DNA of 58,734 bases from a virus. The notes under the pieces are model-generated. The model was given only the letters and a program-made list of their open reading frames with translations, made no database searches and was not told the DNA's origin. How positions within the stretch are numbered: the stretch's first letter is position 1; every line of letters begins with the position of its first letter. The DNA is taken from positions 1-58,734 of IMG/VR virus record IMGVR_UViG_3300005526_000001; one strand, 5' to 3'. Position numbers and translations under genes: made by a program. Shown here in pieces: positions 40,218 through 47,385 of the stretch.

Positions 40218-40958
40218 ATGAACCTTACAATAACTAGTCCGTTGATGCATAGTTCAGATGCTAAGAAGGTTCAGACGGCTTTAATAAACGCGGGCTACTT
40301 GCATGGTAAGGCAGATGGTATCTACGGTCCTGAGACAGCAGGCGCAGTACGCAAAGCTAAATACTGGCTAGGTTATGCGCTTAAGAACGTAGACTACCGT
40401 GCTGGCGATGCGTTCTACGCACTAGTCACAGGCAATAAACAACCTAGCCTCGCAATGAAAGCACGAATTGCTGCTAGGAAGAGGCAACTAGCTGGTAAAC
40501 CGTTAGGTGATAAGATTGCCGACGAAGCCGCTAAATGGATATCCACGAAGGAAAATCCGCCCGGTAGCAACAAGGTAAAGTTCTCCGAATGGTACGGAGT
40601 TACTGGTCCCTGGTGCGCGATGTTCGTAACGTGGTGCGGCGTAACAGCAGGTTCAAAAGCTTTTAGTCGTAGCGCACGTTACGCTTATGTACCGTTTATG
40701 GTAAACGATGCGTTCGCCACACGCAATGGTTTGTCGCGCACCACCACACCTGTGCGGGGAGATTTAGTGGCCTACGATTGGAACCGTGATGGAGTTGCAG
40801 ATCACGTAGGAATTTTTGATAAGTGGACTACTGGCAAAACACAGTTTTCAACAATAGAAGGTAATACTGCTGTGGGAAATGACAGCAATGGGGGAGAGGT
40901 AATGCGTCGTCAACGGAATATTACAGACGTTCAATGCTTCATTCACGTGAACGTATGA
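40218..40958 (+). CDS. Endolysin: peptidoglycan-binding domain plus CHAP amidase/peptidase
   Basis: 246 residues. The N-terminal ~70 residues (SDAKKVQTALINAGYLHGKA followed by DGIYGPETAGAVR) are the classic peptidoglycan-binding repeat fold. Residues ~95-246 are a CHAP domain with Cys133 (GPWCAMFVTW) and His196 (DHVGIF) as catalytic pair and Glu214/Asn216 nearby. Cuts the wall at the end of infection. AAAGGGAGGAG ribosome site. Confidence 0.9.
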   Translation: MNLTITSPLMHSSDAKKVQTALINAGYLHGKADGIYGPETAGAVRKAKYWLGYALKNVDYRAGDAFYALVTGNKQPSLAMKARIAARKRQLAGKPLGDKIADEAAKWISTKENPPGSNKVKFSEWYGVTGPWCAMFVTWCGVTAGSKAFSRSARYAYVPFMVNDAFATRNGLSRTTTPVRGDLVAYDWNRDGVADHVGIFDKWTTGKTQFSTIEGNTAVGNDSNGGEVMRRQRNITDVQCFIHVNV

Positions 40959-41131
40959 AAAGCCGTCCCGCAGAGACAACTGCTTTTGCGAGTGCTGTTG
41001 TCGTTCTGATAGCGTACTTTGCTGGCGTGGACGACCCGGCGGTTATTGCTGCTCTAACGATCGTTGTTGGAGCAATCCCAGGAGTCGTCACGAGTATTGT
41101 TGTTTGGCGCAGAAAGAATGCTACTAGTTAA
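40955..41131 (+). CDS. Holin-like protein
   Basis: 58 residues from ATG 40955, which overlaps the endolysin stop (ATGA). Two hydrophobic helices (AFASAVVVLIAYFAGV and PAVIAALTIVVGAIPGVVTS), a tight turn between them, and a basic end (RRKNATS). The classic holin plan; times lysis by forming membrane holes. Confidence 0.75.
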   Translation: MKSRPAETTAFASAVVVLIAYFAGVDDPAVIAALTIVVGAIPGVVTSIVVWRRKNATS

Positions 41132-41306
41132 TCGATTGGCGTCTTTAATATTCAAGCTAGGTGAAGATTGGACACTTGCCGGATTAGGTGCAGCATTAAT
41201 GGGAATTGGTAGCGCATTAACTGGATGGGCTGCATTAAGATCCGCCGGACTTAAGAAAAAAGAAGAAGAGGAAGAAGAACATGCGCGCGATAATCCTACT
41301 GGTTAG
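41118..41306 (+). CDS. Second small membrane protein of the lysis block
   Basis: 62 residues from ATG 41118 (CAGAAAGA ahead), overlapping the holin by 14 bases. One hydrophobic segment (LAGLGAALMGIGSALTGWAA) and a strongly charged tail of Lys then Glu (LKKKEEEEEEHARDN). Could be a holin partner or anti-holin. The earlier in-frame start would bury the holin gene. Confidence 0.55.
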   Translation: MLLVNRLASLIFKLGEDWTLAGLGAALMGIGSALTGWAALRSAGLKKKEEEEEEHARDNPTG

Positions 41307-41607
41307 TAGTTTAGCGCTTGCTGGTGGTGCAGGCTATTTAACATCGAAAGCTTTAAGTGCTGGTTCACAAGCCGCGGTAACAACAACCACCGTCAATGTT
41401 GCTACGGGGCCAAAAGGTGATACAGGCCCTCAAGGAGAAATAGGCCCAATAGGACCACCAGGCCCACAAGGCCAAAAAGGAGATACAGGCCCACCAGGCC
41501 CAGCAGGCGGATTAACATGTCCTGATGGATTTGTAGAAGGTGAGTTGGTAATAAATCATCCGGGCGGTCAGGTAACGACTTTCACTTGTATAAAGACAGC
41601 CCCTTGA
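41281..41607 (+). CDS. Membrane-anchored collagen-like protein (108 aa)
   Basis: N-terminal helix (MRAIILLVSSLALAGGAGYL) as signal or anchor, then Gly-X-Y repeats (from GPKGDTGPQGEIGPIGPPGP on, about 11 triplets), then a small Cys-containing end (TCPDGFVEGELVI and a later TC). Collagen-like rods occur in phage fibres. Here the leader suggests insertion in or passage through the host membrane. Pairs with the longer collagen-like gene at 42242-42949 on the other strand. Confidence 0.75.
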   Translation: MRAIILLVSSLALAGGAGYLTSKALSAGSQAAVTTTTVNVATGPKGDTGPQGEIGPIGPPGPQGQKGDTGPPGPAGGLTCPDGFVEGELVINHPGGQVTTFTCIKTAP

Positions 41608-41632
41608 CACTACTGCACAGTGGGGTTATGCA
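41604..41632 (+). promoter_or_regulatory. Rightward promoter candidate
   Basis: TTGACA (41604-41609), 17 bases, TATGCA (41627-41632). The -35 matches the consensus exactly; the -10 at four of six. It overlaps the stop of the collagen-like gene and would start an RNA near 41640, through the hairpin cluster and the two tiny membrane genes. Confidence 0.6.
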
Positions 41633-41753
41633 GAGGCCGACCGCGTAACTTAAACGACCCGCAAGGTGCCCACTGTGTAGTAAAAACGAAGCGTAGTTCT
41701 CTCCTTCTGCGCTTCGTGAGCCGGGGGTAAGAGGTTAAAATCCTCTTACCCCC
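41609..41753 (+). ncRNA. Structured segment, three hairpins (ncRNA candidate)
   Basis: Stem 1: 41609-41612 and 41616-41624 pair with 41669-41681. Stem 2: CGAAGCG (41687-41693) with CGCTTCG (41710-41716). Stem 3: perfect 12 bp, 41723-41734 with 41742-41753, loop 7. No open reading frame of note in the 170-base gap. The promoter directly ahead and the stable third stem suggest a small RNA or a leader; no U-run follows. Stem 1 includes the promoter, so it may be a DNA-level site instead. Confidence 0.5.
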
Positions 41754-41779
41754 ACCCTACAATTTAAGTTGAGGACAAC

Positions 41780-41881
41780 ATGTATATTTACGGTGTTGCG
41801 AGATTCACAGCCACTACTATAAGTTGCGCGTCTATCACTCTGCGTAGCTATAGCAAAGGTTTAATGCTAGTTTTAGCATGA
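41780..41881 (+). CDS. Tiny protein (33 aa)
   Basis: 33 residues (MYIYGVARFTATTISCASIT...KGLMLVLA); GAGGACAAC gives a good ribosome site and the stop overlaps the next start (ATGA). Hydrophobic C-terminal end could sit in the membrane. May also serve as a leader peptide for the next gene. Confidence 0.5.
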   Translation: MYIYGVARFTATTISCASITLRSYSKGLMLVLA

Positions 41882-42063
41882 CGTCAAAAACCGCAAGAAG
41901 GATTCATGGTACGTTATTGGTACTATGGATTTTGCCCGGACTACCTATAAGCTGGTATTTACGAGAGTCATTACCCTGGTTAGTATTTCTGTCAGTCTAC
42001 GCGATCATCGTAGGTCATGCGTCAGCGCTGTCTGCTGAACGTCCGTCTGAAATCGAAGAATAA
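41878..42063 (+). CDS. Small two-helix membrane protein
   Basis: 61 residues, coupled (ATGA). Basic start (MTSKTARRIHG), two hydrophobic segments (TLLVLWILPGLPISWYL, LPWLVFLSVYAIIVGHASAL), acidic end. Last gene of the rightward arm. A further holin-like or membrane-modifying protein. Confidence 0.6.
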   Translation: MTSKTARRIHGTLLVLWILPGLPISWYLRESLPWLVFLSVYAIIVGHASALSAERPSEIEE

Positions 42064-42104
42064 TGCAGGAGGTTTATGGTTTAAGTCTTAAGTATATGTA
42101 GACA

Positions 42105-42160
42105 CGCCTGTTTTAGGCGGCATCAGTTGCCCCTGCTTTTGATAAGTGGGGGCAATTTTA
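42105..42160 (+). terminator. Terminator at the meeting point of the two arms
   Basis: A small stem CGCCT/AGGCG (42105-42119) is followed by TTGCCCC (42127-42133) paired with GGGGCAA (42149-42155) and then TTTTATT (42156-42162). In the plus direction this is a standard intrinsic terminator. In the minus direction no U-run follows the stem, so leftward stopping would be weaker. Confidence 0.75.
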
Positions 42161-42164
42161 TTAT

Positions 42165-42236
42165 GGGCCTGCTCCGATTTGAACGGAGAACCTGACGGTT
42201 ATGAGCCGCCTGCTCTAACCATTGAGCTACAGGCCC
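42165..42236 (-). tRNA. tRNA with CAT anticodon (Met elongator or Ile2)
   Basis: 72 bases on the minus strand. The acceptor is a 7-bp perfect stem (GGGCCTG/CAGGCCC), D arm GCTC/GAGC, anticodon arm GGCGG-CTCATAA-CCGTC, T arm CTCCG-TTCAAAT-CGGAG. No CCA is encoded. The anticodon stem lacks the initiator GGG/CCC triplet and position 1-72 is G-C, so it is not an initiator. Whether it reads Met or, after lysidine modification, Ile cannot be told by eye. Sits at the end of the leftward arm. Confidence 0.9.
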
Positions 42237-42241
42237 CATGA

Positions 42242-42949
42242 TTACGGATTAACTACAACAAGTTTAATAGGCTGATGACCTTCGTTATCACAAGGTTGTC
42301 CATTCACGTCCATTTGCAATGATCCACCATTCGATACGCATACTAGAATAACACCGTTACCAAGTCCATCTTTACCTGCGGCTCCTGCATCTCCTTTCGG
42401 TCCTTGTGGGCCAGTTGCACCCGTAGCTCCTGTATCACCTTTCGGGCCTACTGGGCCTATATCACCCTTAGCACCTGTATCACCTTTAGGCCCTATTGCT
42501 CCTGTATCTCCTTTTGCACCAACGGGACCAACATCTCCAGTCCTGCCAGTCTGCCCCGTAGCTCCCGTAGATCCGGTATCACCTTTTTGTCCCGTAGCTC
42601 CTGTAGCTCCTGTTGCTCCAGTCGCTCCAGTCGCACCTGTTGCTCCGGCTGTTCCTGTTGCACCTGTTGCACCTTTCTCACCCTTATCACCTTTCGGACC
42701 AGGAATACGTGGAAATGGCTCTAACGGGATTCGCATATGTTGAATACGTCGTTCACCTACCATGCATTTTTGCCCTGTGCGTACTGCTCTCATAATACCA
42801 CCAGGCGTACTAAATTTCGGACCCTTACTAATACAAAACGGTCCGAAGTTTGCAAAGTGTTGTTTGCCTGGTAGTAAGCCCGGCGCCGCTGAACTTACTC
42901 CTACGCTAACTATGGCCGCAACGACCGCAGCTATTACTGCATTCTTCAT
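42242..42949 (-). CDS. Collagen-like protein (235 aa)
   Basis: Signal-type N terminus ([20 protein letters not shown]), a Cys-containing head (residues 30-70), about 36 Gly-X-Y triplets (~75-185, GATGATGATG and GPKGDTGA units) and a small globular end ([20 protein letters not shown]). It would trimerise into a rod. Its leader and position in the replication arm suggest export to the host surface rather than the virion, though this is inferred. GAAAGGGA ribosome site. Confidence 0.75.
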   Translation of the reverse strand: MKNAVIAAVVAAIVSVGVSSAAPGLLPGKQHFANFGPFCISKGPKFSTPGGIMRAVRTGQKCMVGERRIQHMRIPLEPFPRIPGPKGDKGEKGATGATGTAGATGATGATGATGATGATGQKGDTGSTGATGQTGRTGDVGPVGAKGDTGAIGPKGDTGAKGDIGPVGPKGDTGATGATGPQGPKGDAGAAGKDGLGNGVILVCVSNGGSLQMDVNGQPCDNEGHQPIKLVVVNP

Positions 42950-42956
42950 GAGTCCC

Positions 42957-43184
42957 TTTCATGCAAGAGGTTCAAATCCACTAGTGTTGAATTCAAAGCC
43001 TGGGCCGAATTGCCACCACTGTAGCAAATGCCGCATGGCGTCATTCGCATGTGGACTTGCTACTTTGTATACTTTTGCAGCTTTGAGCTTCTGGTCAGTA
43101 AAGTACGCATTCTTTCCGAGTGCATAAGCTGGAAGCTGTGGGTACAATTTTACTACTTTGCCCGTTTCATGCAAGAGGTTCAAA
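42957..43184 (-). repeat. Exact 20-bp direct repeat in the resolvase gene
   Basis: 42957-42976 and 43165-43184 are identical. The first spans the resolvase stop and the collagen-like gene's leader; the second lies inside the resolvase frame. The reading frame differs between the copies (one codes LNLLHETG, the other the last residues GFEPLA), so the repeat acts at the DNA level or is recent. Confidence 0.75.
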
Positions 43185-43486
43185 CTTGCTGCTTTCTGTG
43201 CATAGAGGTTAATAATACCGATGAGATTACGAGGGAATAGCTCTACGTCAGACAGTTGTGATTTGCTATATGCATTTGTACTCCGATACTCAAATCGCTC
43301 ATACACGATAATATCTGGCCTCGATGATTGCAGATTACGGTAAAGCTGCAATTCGTTCCATACAGCTTGTCCACTAATTACGCCCATCGAGCCATCCTCG
43401 ATTATCCCACTTGCGTACCCGGTAGTCACACCGGGGTCGAGAGCGTTTACCTTGATTAAGTCTGATACAGAAATTCTAGCGGGCAT
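42959..43486 (-). CDS. RuvC-like Holliday junction resolvase
   Basis: 175 residues from ATG 43486. RNase H-fold signatures: ALDPGVTTGYA (first Asp, residue ~17), IIVYERFE (Glu) and HANDAMRHLL (His-x-x-Asp-Ala). These match the catalytic acids of RuvC-type phage resolvases that cut branched DNA before packaging. Follows the polymerase group. It contains one copy of the 20-bp repeat; the other spans its stop. Confidence 0.82.
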   Translation of the reverse strand: MPARISVSDLIKVNALDPGVTTGYASGIIEDGSMGVISGQAVWNELQLYRNLQSSRPDIIVYERFEYRSTNAYSKSQLSDVELFPRNLIGIINLYAQKAASLNLLHETGKVVKLYPQLPAYALGKNAYFTDQKLKAAKVYKVASPHANDAMRHLLQWWQFGPGFEFNTSGFEPLA

Positions 43487-43521
43487 TTGCACTCTTACCT
43501 TACTTGATGTATTTGATTGTT

Positions 43522-43713
43522 TTAATTGTCACAAGGTTCGTCCTGCGAGCCTCCGCGAACCCCGTCAGCGGTCGGGACGGAGAATCCCCACCTTACATGA
43601 GCCTCCGCGAAACCCGTCAGCGGGTCAGAGAGTGTTTCTGACAGGCGTCTAGGGTCGTTAGATGGAGGCAGCCAGTCGGCTTTGGCGGAAGCTCCGGTGT
43701 AAAAGGGTGTCAT
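43522..43713 (-). CDS. Doubtful small frame over a repeat pair
   Basis: 63 residues; ATG overlaps the upstream stop (ATGA) but no ribosome site is visible. It is read through two copies of a 25-bp DNA repeat in different frames, so the repeat is not a protein repeat. Composition (Ser/Gly/Asp/Pro) is unremarkable. It may be a real coupled gene or simply non-coding. Confidence 0.35.
   Translation of the reverse strand: MTPFYTGASAKADWLPPSNDPRRLSETLSDPLTGFAEAHVRWGFSVPTADGVRGGSQDEPCDN
43547..43623 (-). repeat. 25-bp direct repeat pair, GC-rich
   Basis: 43547-43571 and 43599-43623 agree at 24 of 25 bases, 52 bases apart. Each contains CCGCGAA and CCCGTCAGCGG, so each could form a small hairpin in RNA. 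Lies between the zinc-finger gene and the resolvase gene. Confidence 0.7.
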
Positions 43714-44045
43714 TCTGGACGAAGCCTATTCTTTACATCTTCCGCTATAGTAGGATCGAACCACATTTCAACGTTAAAGCCAATTCTATGCCTATGTCTA
43801 GCTGTTTCGTTCATCTCTGTTTCTGTCATAGGACGCATACCAGCTTCTAGCATCTCGTCAGTTGTCATGCATCTGCGACCATCTTCAAGTGGAGGGATAG
43901 AATTTAATCCCTCGCTGTATGTATATTCATGTTTACCAATTCTATGTCTATCAAATAATTTATCTCCGGAAAAGTCCCTACCACAAGACGTGCAATACGC
44001 GCTACAAACATAACCTGACGGTGTTTCCCAATGTGTTGATTTCAT
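43710..44045 (-). CDS. C2H2 zinc-finger-type early protein
   Basis: 111 residues. CSAYCTSCGRDFSGDKLFDR, then HRIGKHEYTYSEG: a Cys pair and two His in the pattern seen in many actinobacterial phage proteins (FDxHRxG). A second cluster (GRRCMTTDEMLEAGM) is also part of that family. Binds a metal; probably DNA- or RNA-linked. GGAGTAAC ribosome site. Confidence 0.75.
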   Translation of the reverse strand: MKSTHWETPSGYVCSAYCTSCGRDFSGDKLFDRHRIGKHEYTYSEGLNSIPPLEDGRRCMTTDEMLEAGMRPMTETEMNETARHRHRIGFNVEMWFDPTIAEDVKNRLRPE

Positions 44046-44055
44046 TTTGTTACTC

Positions 44056-44271
44056 CTAAGGTAGCTGTTGTTTCATTTCAACGGTACAGTTGTACTGTCT
44101 CATGTCAGGATCGTTCTGTAATCTAACTTCTATGCGATCTCTGGCCCATTCATGTATGTCAGCCATCTTCTGTGTGTATTCAGTTTCTTCTTCTGGAGTG
44201 AGAGGTACAGCCGAGTTCGTAGTAAACTGAGCTTGGTAAATTTTGTTTGGGCTTGATTGTGGTACTGACAT
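44056..44271 (-). CDS. Small hypothetical protein
   Basis: 71 residues, helical (LTPEEETEYTQKMADIHEWA...), ATG overlapping the preceding stop (TAATG). No family recognised. Confidence 0.55.
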   Translation of the reverse strand: MSVPQSSPNKIYQAQFTTNSAVPLTPEEETEYTQKMADIHEWARDRIEVRLQNDPDMRQYNCTVEMKQQLP

Positions 44272-44372
44272 TACTCTTCTGTCTCTTCCTCTTCCTCGGT
44301 ATCCTCTTCTGTCTCAGGTGCTGTATCGTCGGGAAGCTTCTCGTTCGGATCATCGAAAGGTGTGCTGCTCAT
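44271..44372 (-). CDS. Tiny acidic protein (33 aa)
   Basis: 33 residues, half Asp/Glu (DDTAPETEEDTEEEEETEE), start MSSTPFDDPNEKLP. AAAGGATTAAC is a good ribosome site and the stop overlaps the next ATG (TAATG). A DNA-mimic or intrinsically disordered role is imaginable, not shown. Confidence 0.55.
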   Translation of the reverse strand: MSSTPFDDPNEKLPDDTAPETEEDTEEEEETEE

Positions 44373-44409
44373 GTTAATCCTTTCTTGTAGTTGGTTGCGG
44401 AACTGCGCT

Positions 44410-44634
44410 TTACTGACAGATTACTTCAATTACTAGTTTGTGATCCAAAGACTTATTACGTGAGATTGCATTAGTGAGGCTATTCATTCCACTACCTTGT
44501 ATGACGCTCGTCCGAGTAACCATTTTCCAGACGATACCCTCGTACTCCCTATGCCTGTGCCATGTAGCCTCATGGCCCGCGGGCATAGTACACGGTCCTA
44601 ACGGTGTTGGTACGCCACACGGTTCCCTAGGCAT
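44410..44634 (-). CDS. Small zinc-type protein
   Basis: 74 residues; TAATG overlap with the polymerase stop. Two Cys and clustered His (CGVPTPLGPCTMPAGHEATW and HRHREYEG) form a possible metal site typical of small phage proteins. No specific family. Confidence 0.6.
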   Translation of the reverse strand: MPREPCGVPTPLGPCTMPAGHEATWHRHREYEGIVWKMVTRTSVIQGSGMNSLTNAISRNKSLDHKLVIEVICQ

Positions 44635-47027
44635 TATGCTGCCACCTTTAGATCGAGTTCTTCTAACGAACCCCAGTTAGGTCCGACGGATATGTCTACT
44701 AGAAATGGAACGTCAGTCCAACCAAGTTGTTTTTCTACTTGCGATTCCATTACAGACTTCATCGCGCAAGCCACATCATTAATAGACCCAGTAGGTATAT
44801 CAGCAACAATGCTATCATGTACGGTAGCGACAACGTGTATGCCCATATCAACGAGATCACACAAAGCAGAAAGAGTAAGCCAAGCAGCAATATTCTGTGG
44901 TAAGAAGTTAACTGCTTCACGTTCTACATCTCCCACGTTCTCGTCGGTTATCAAGTGGAAACGTCTTTTATGGCCAAAAGGCGAAACTATCAAACCATCT
45001 TTTCTAGCACGTTGTTTCTGCTCCTTCGTCCAAGCGAGCAAGTCGGGAAACTCAGTCCACCAAGAATTGATATACTCTTGGGCTTCGCGTTCAGGCATGT
45101 GATACATTTGTGCAAACGCCTGTGCGCTTTGCCCATACGTCACCCCGAAGTTGATGTTTTTTGATCTAACGTATTCTTCGTAACTGTAATTCTCACCGTA
45201 GAAAGCGGCTGCCCGCTCTTTGTGTAGGCTTCTAGCAGAATCTCTATAGATCGATAGAAGATTGCTGTCTCCGCTAAGCTTAGCGCATGTTCGCAACTCC
45301 GCTTGAGAGAAGTCTGCTGAGATAATGGCATGGTCTGGAGATGGAAGGAAAAGCGTTCTGATACCAGGTATTTCCGCATATCCTTCACGGGCAATGTTTT
45401 GGAAATTGGGATTATTACTTGACGTCCTACCGCTGACAGTTCCACAAGGGTTAAAGTGACAATATAGCTTTCCGTCTGCGAGGGTTCTGATTGCGAGTCC
45501 TTCAAGGTACGTTCCTTTGAGTTTGGATATCTTCGAAAACTGTGTTTGAAACTCAGCCCAACGAACTATGTGTTCTCTGCGGTTTGGTTTGCACTCGAAA
45601 CGTCCACCAAATATTTCTTCCCTGACTTCTTTTCCTGTAGATGTACGTAACTTTTTCTTCCCGCTATCTCGTAGATTATGTCGTAGACTCCATTCTCCAT
45701 ATAGTACGCTCTGTAGTTGAGATGGGGAAGCTGGATTGAGTAACGGGTGTTTGGTAACGTCTTGGATATGTTCTGTGAGAGCAGCCAATTGCGGGATCGC
45801 TTCTCTCTCATTTATATTGCAAGCCTCCTCAACATCGAAATGAAATCCGTTGAGTTCGACTGTCCTAATTCGCGTACTCGTTTGTAGAAGTCTCTCATAG
45901 AGAGGACGTACAGATCCTCCTCTGTCAGAATCAAGTTGCGGATTAAGCAATTCGTAGAGTTGAAAAGTTCCAGCTGTGTCCCATCCGTTATATTTGTACA
46001 ACTCTCGTTCGGTAAGTCGCCTTTTGGCATCTGTGTCCCCGGAGAACTCCCCTGTTCTTTTAAACTCCTTTACCGTTTTTGGTTCGTAGTCCGGCCACCC
46101 GAACTTAGTGCTAAGTAAATACTCAAGGCTATGATACCCAGGACGCTCGTCGAGACAATAAGACATAATAAAAGTATCAGCATCTACTTCTGCGGGAATG
46201 TTACCGAGTGATAAAATCTTAGTGTCAGCTTTTCCGTTGTGCCAAATGAACCTTCTACCTGAGCCGTAAAATTTTCTGAGGAGATTTCTAACTCCTTCAT
46301 CGCTAATTGCTCCCAAACCGAATACAACAGCTTTCTCGCCTCTTGCAGAGAATCCTGCACAGACTGGCTCGTTAGTTGTTGTTCGCCATTCAAGGTCGGA
46401 AGCCATAATTGCAGGCGCATCTTTGAGCCATCTTCCGAGTGTTCTTGTAGCAACATCAGCATCGTTGATTATCTCCACTTCTGGAAAGACTGGCGGCGGT
46501 GGAGGATCGAACGCTCGCCGAAAATCCTCAACCATATCTGGATATGCATCTGAATTTCTTACAACAAGAGCGGGATTGTTAGTGACGATAACTCGTTGTT
46601 TAACTCCCGCACTTGAAGTTCTATTGTGTATAAAGGGTCGTGCAGTAAAGACGGCTCGATAACGTGTAAGGGCGGTAGTTGCTTCTGTTCCACCAGCGAT
46701 AACCAACGAGCAATGCTTGATCTCTTCTTCAAGTCGCGGCTTACATGCCATAATAGCATCTCTTGGCGGATCGTCCGAACGGCATAGAACAACATTGGTA
46801 GTTATTACGTCCTCTCGTTTAACTCGATAACGCGCCAAGAGATGATCTAATACGGCTCCTGCTCCACGCGGATTCGCAAAAGGTTTCTTAACTACAACAT
46901 CGTACTGGCCTGGACTACGTGATACGAAAGCTATCTTAGAATTCGGGTCCCCGGAAGTCGGAGCACAGGGCATAGAAGCAAGTGGGCATTTTTCACATTC
47001 AGCCAATGGGTGTTTACGCTCTACCAC
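44634..47027 (-). CDS. polA: DNA polymerase I with UDG-like N-terminal domain
   Basis: 797 residues. N-terminal ~180: family-4 UDG fold with Cys residues (ECEKCPLASMPC and later C), VITTNVVLCRSDDPPRDAIM, AGGTEAT. The usual catalytic GE-PG is SPGQYD and the HPS motif is NNPALV, so activity is doubtful. Residues ~195-370: proofreading exonuclease (SDLEWR, FIWHNGKADTK, YNGWDTAG). Residues ~390-797: family A polymerase with DFSQAELR (motif A), RSKNINFGVTYG (motif B) and VHDSI (motif C, HDS rather than HDE). Start GTG 47027 favoured by GAGG 6 bases ahead. Replicates the phage genome. Confidence 0.9.
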   Translation of the reverse strand: MVERKHPLAECEKCPLASMPCAPTSGDPNSKIAFVSRSPGQYDVVVKKPFANPRGAGAVLDHLLARYRVKREDVITTNVVLCRSDDPPRDAIMACKPRLEEEIKHCSLVIAGGTEATTALTRYRAVFTARPFIHNRTSSAGVKQRVIVTNNPALVVRNSDAYPDMVEDFRRAFDPPPPPVFPEVEIINDADVATRTLGRWLKDAPAIMASDLEWRTTTNEPVCAGFSARGEKAVVFGLGAISDEGVRNLLRKFYGSGRRFIWHNGKADTKILSLGNIPAEVDADTFIMSYCLDERPGYHSLEYLLSTKFGWPDYEPKTVKEFKRTGEFSGDTDAKRRLTERELYKYNGWDTAGTFQLYELLNPQLDSDRGGSVRPLYERLLQTSTRIRTVELNGFHFDVEEACNINEREAIPQLAALTEHIQDVTKHPLLNPASPSQLQSVLYGEWSLRHNLRDSGKKKLRTSTGKEVREEIFGGRFECKPNRREHIVRWAEFQTQFSKISKLKGTYLEGLAIRTLADGKLYCHFNPCGTVSGRTSSNNPNFQNIAREGYAEIPGIRTLFLPSPDHAIISADFSQAELRTCAKLSGDSNLLSIYRDSARSLHKERAAAFYGENYSYEEYVRSKNINFGVTYGQSAQAFAQMYHMPEREAQEYINSWWTEFPDLLAWTKEQKQRARKDGLIVSPFGHKRRFHLITDENVGDVEREAVNFLPQNIAAWLTLSALCDLVDMGIHVVATVHDSIVADIPTGSINDVACAMKSVMESQVEKQLGWTDVPFLVDISVGPNWGSLEELDLKVAA

Positions 47028-47125
47028 CAAGTACCTCGTTTAGTCATGCGTCGCCACTCGCCTTGTACGCCTAACACGTACCCAACGGCAAGGCCGAGTA
47101 GTAGCCAAGCCCACCACGGCATCAT
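47021..47125 (-). CDS. Tiny membrane protein (34 aa)
   Basis: 34 residues, start ATG 47125 overlapping the previous TGA (ATGA). WAWLLLGLAVGYVLGV is a single hydrophobic helix, then a basic, Trp-rich end (EWRRMTKRGTWW). Overlaps the polymerase start by a few bases. Unknown role. Confidence 0.55.
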   Translation of the reverse strand: MMPWWAWLLLGLAVGYVLGVQGEWRRMTKRGTWW

Positions 47126-47385
47126 CCTTTACCTATGGGTGCGAATAATAGTTCTTGTCCGTTCGATCGGAAGATTGCGCGTAGGTGTATAAGTAGATCA
47201 CTGATCGCTTCGGCATCATCTTCGTAACCATGTAACACAAGACCACCACGTTCGTCGTCATTAAGAAACACAATACACTTTACATCAGCATCGTACTCTG
47301 TCTGTGTTACTAATGTTACAATCATTGCATCGCACAATCTGGTAAAACGATCATGCGGCTCCGCTGAACGACGTTCGTCGCTCAC
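47122..47385 (-). CDS. Small hypothetical protein
   Basis: 87 residues from GTG 47385 (GTGA overlap). Basic start (MSDERRSAEPHDRFTRLCDA), then a strand-helix fold (DVKCIVFLNDDERGGLVLHG, ISDLLIHLRAIFRSNGQELL). No family recognised. Confidence 0.55.
   Translation of the reverse strand: MSDERRSAEPHDRFTRLCDAMIVTLVTQTEYDADVKCIVFLNDDERGGLVLHGYEDDAEAISDLLIHLRAIFRSNGQELLFAPIGKG

Noticed and set aside
42404-42724. Plus-strand frame of 106 residues
   Set aside because: Antisense to the collagen repeats; composition of Ser/Cys/Thr is a by-product of Gly-X-Y codons.
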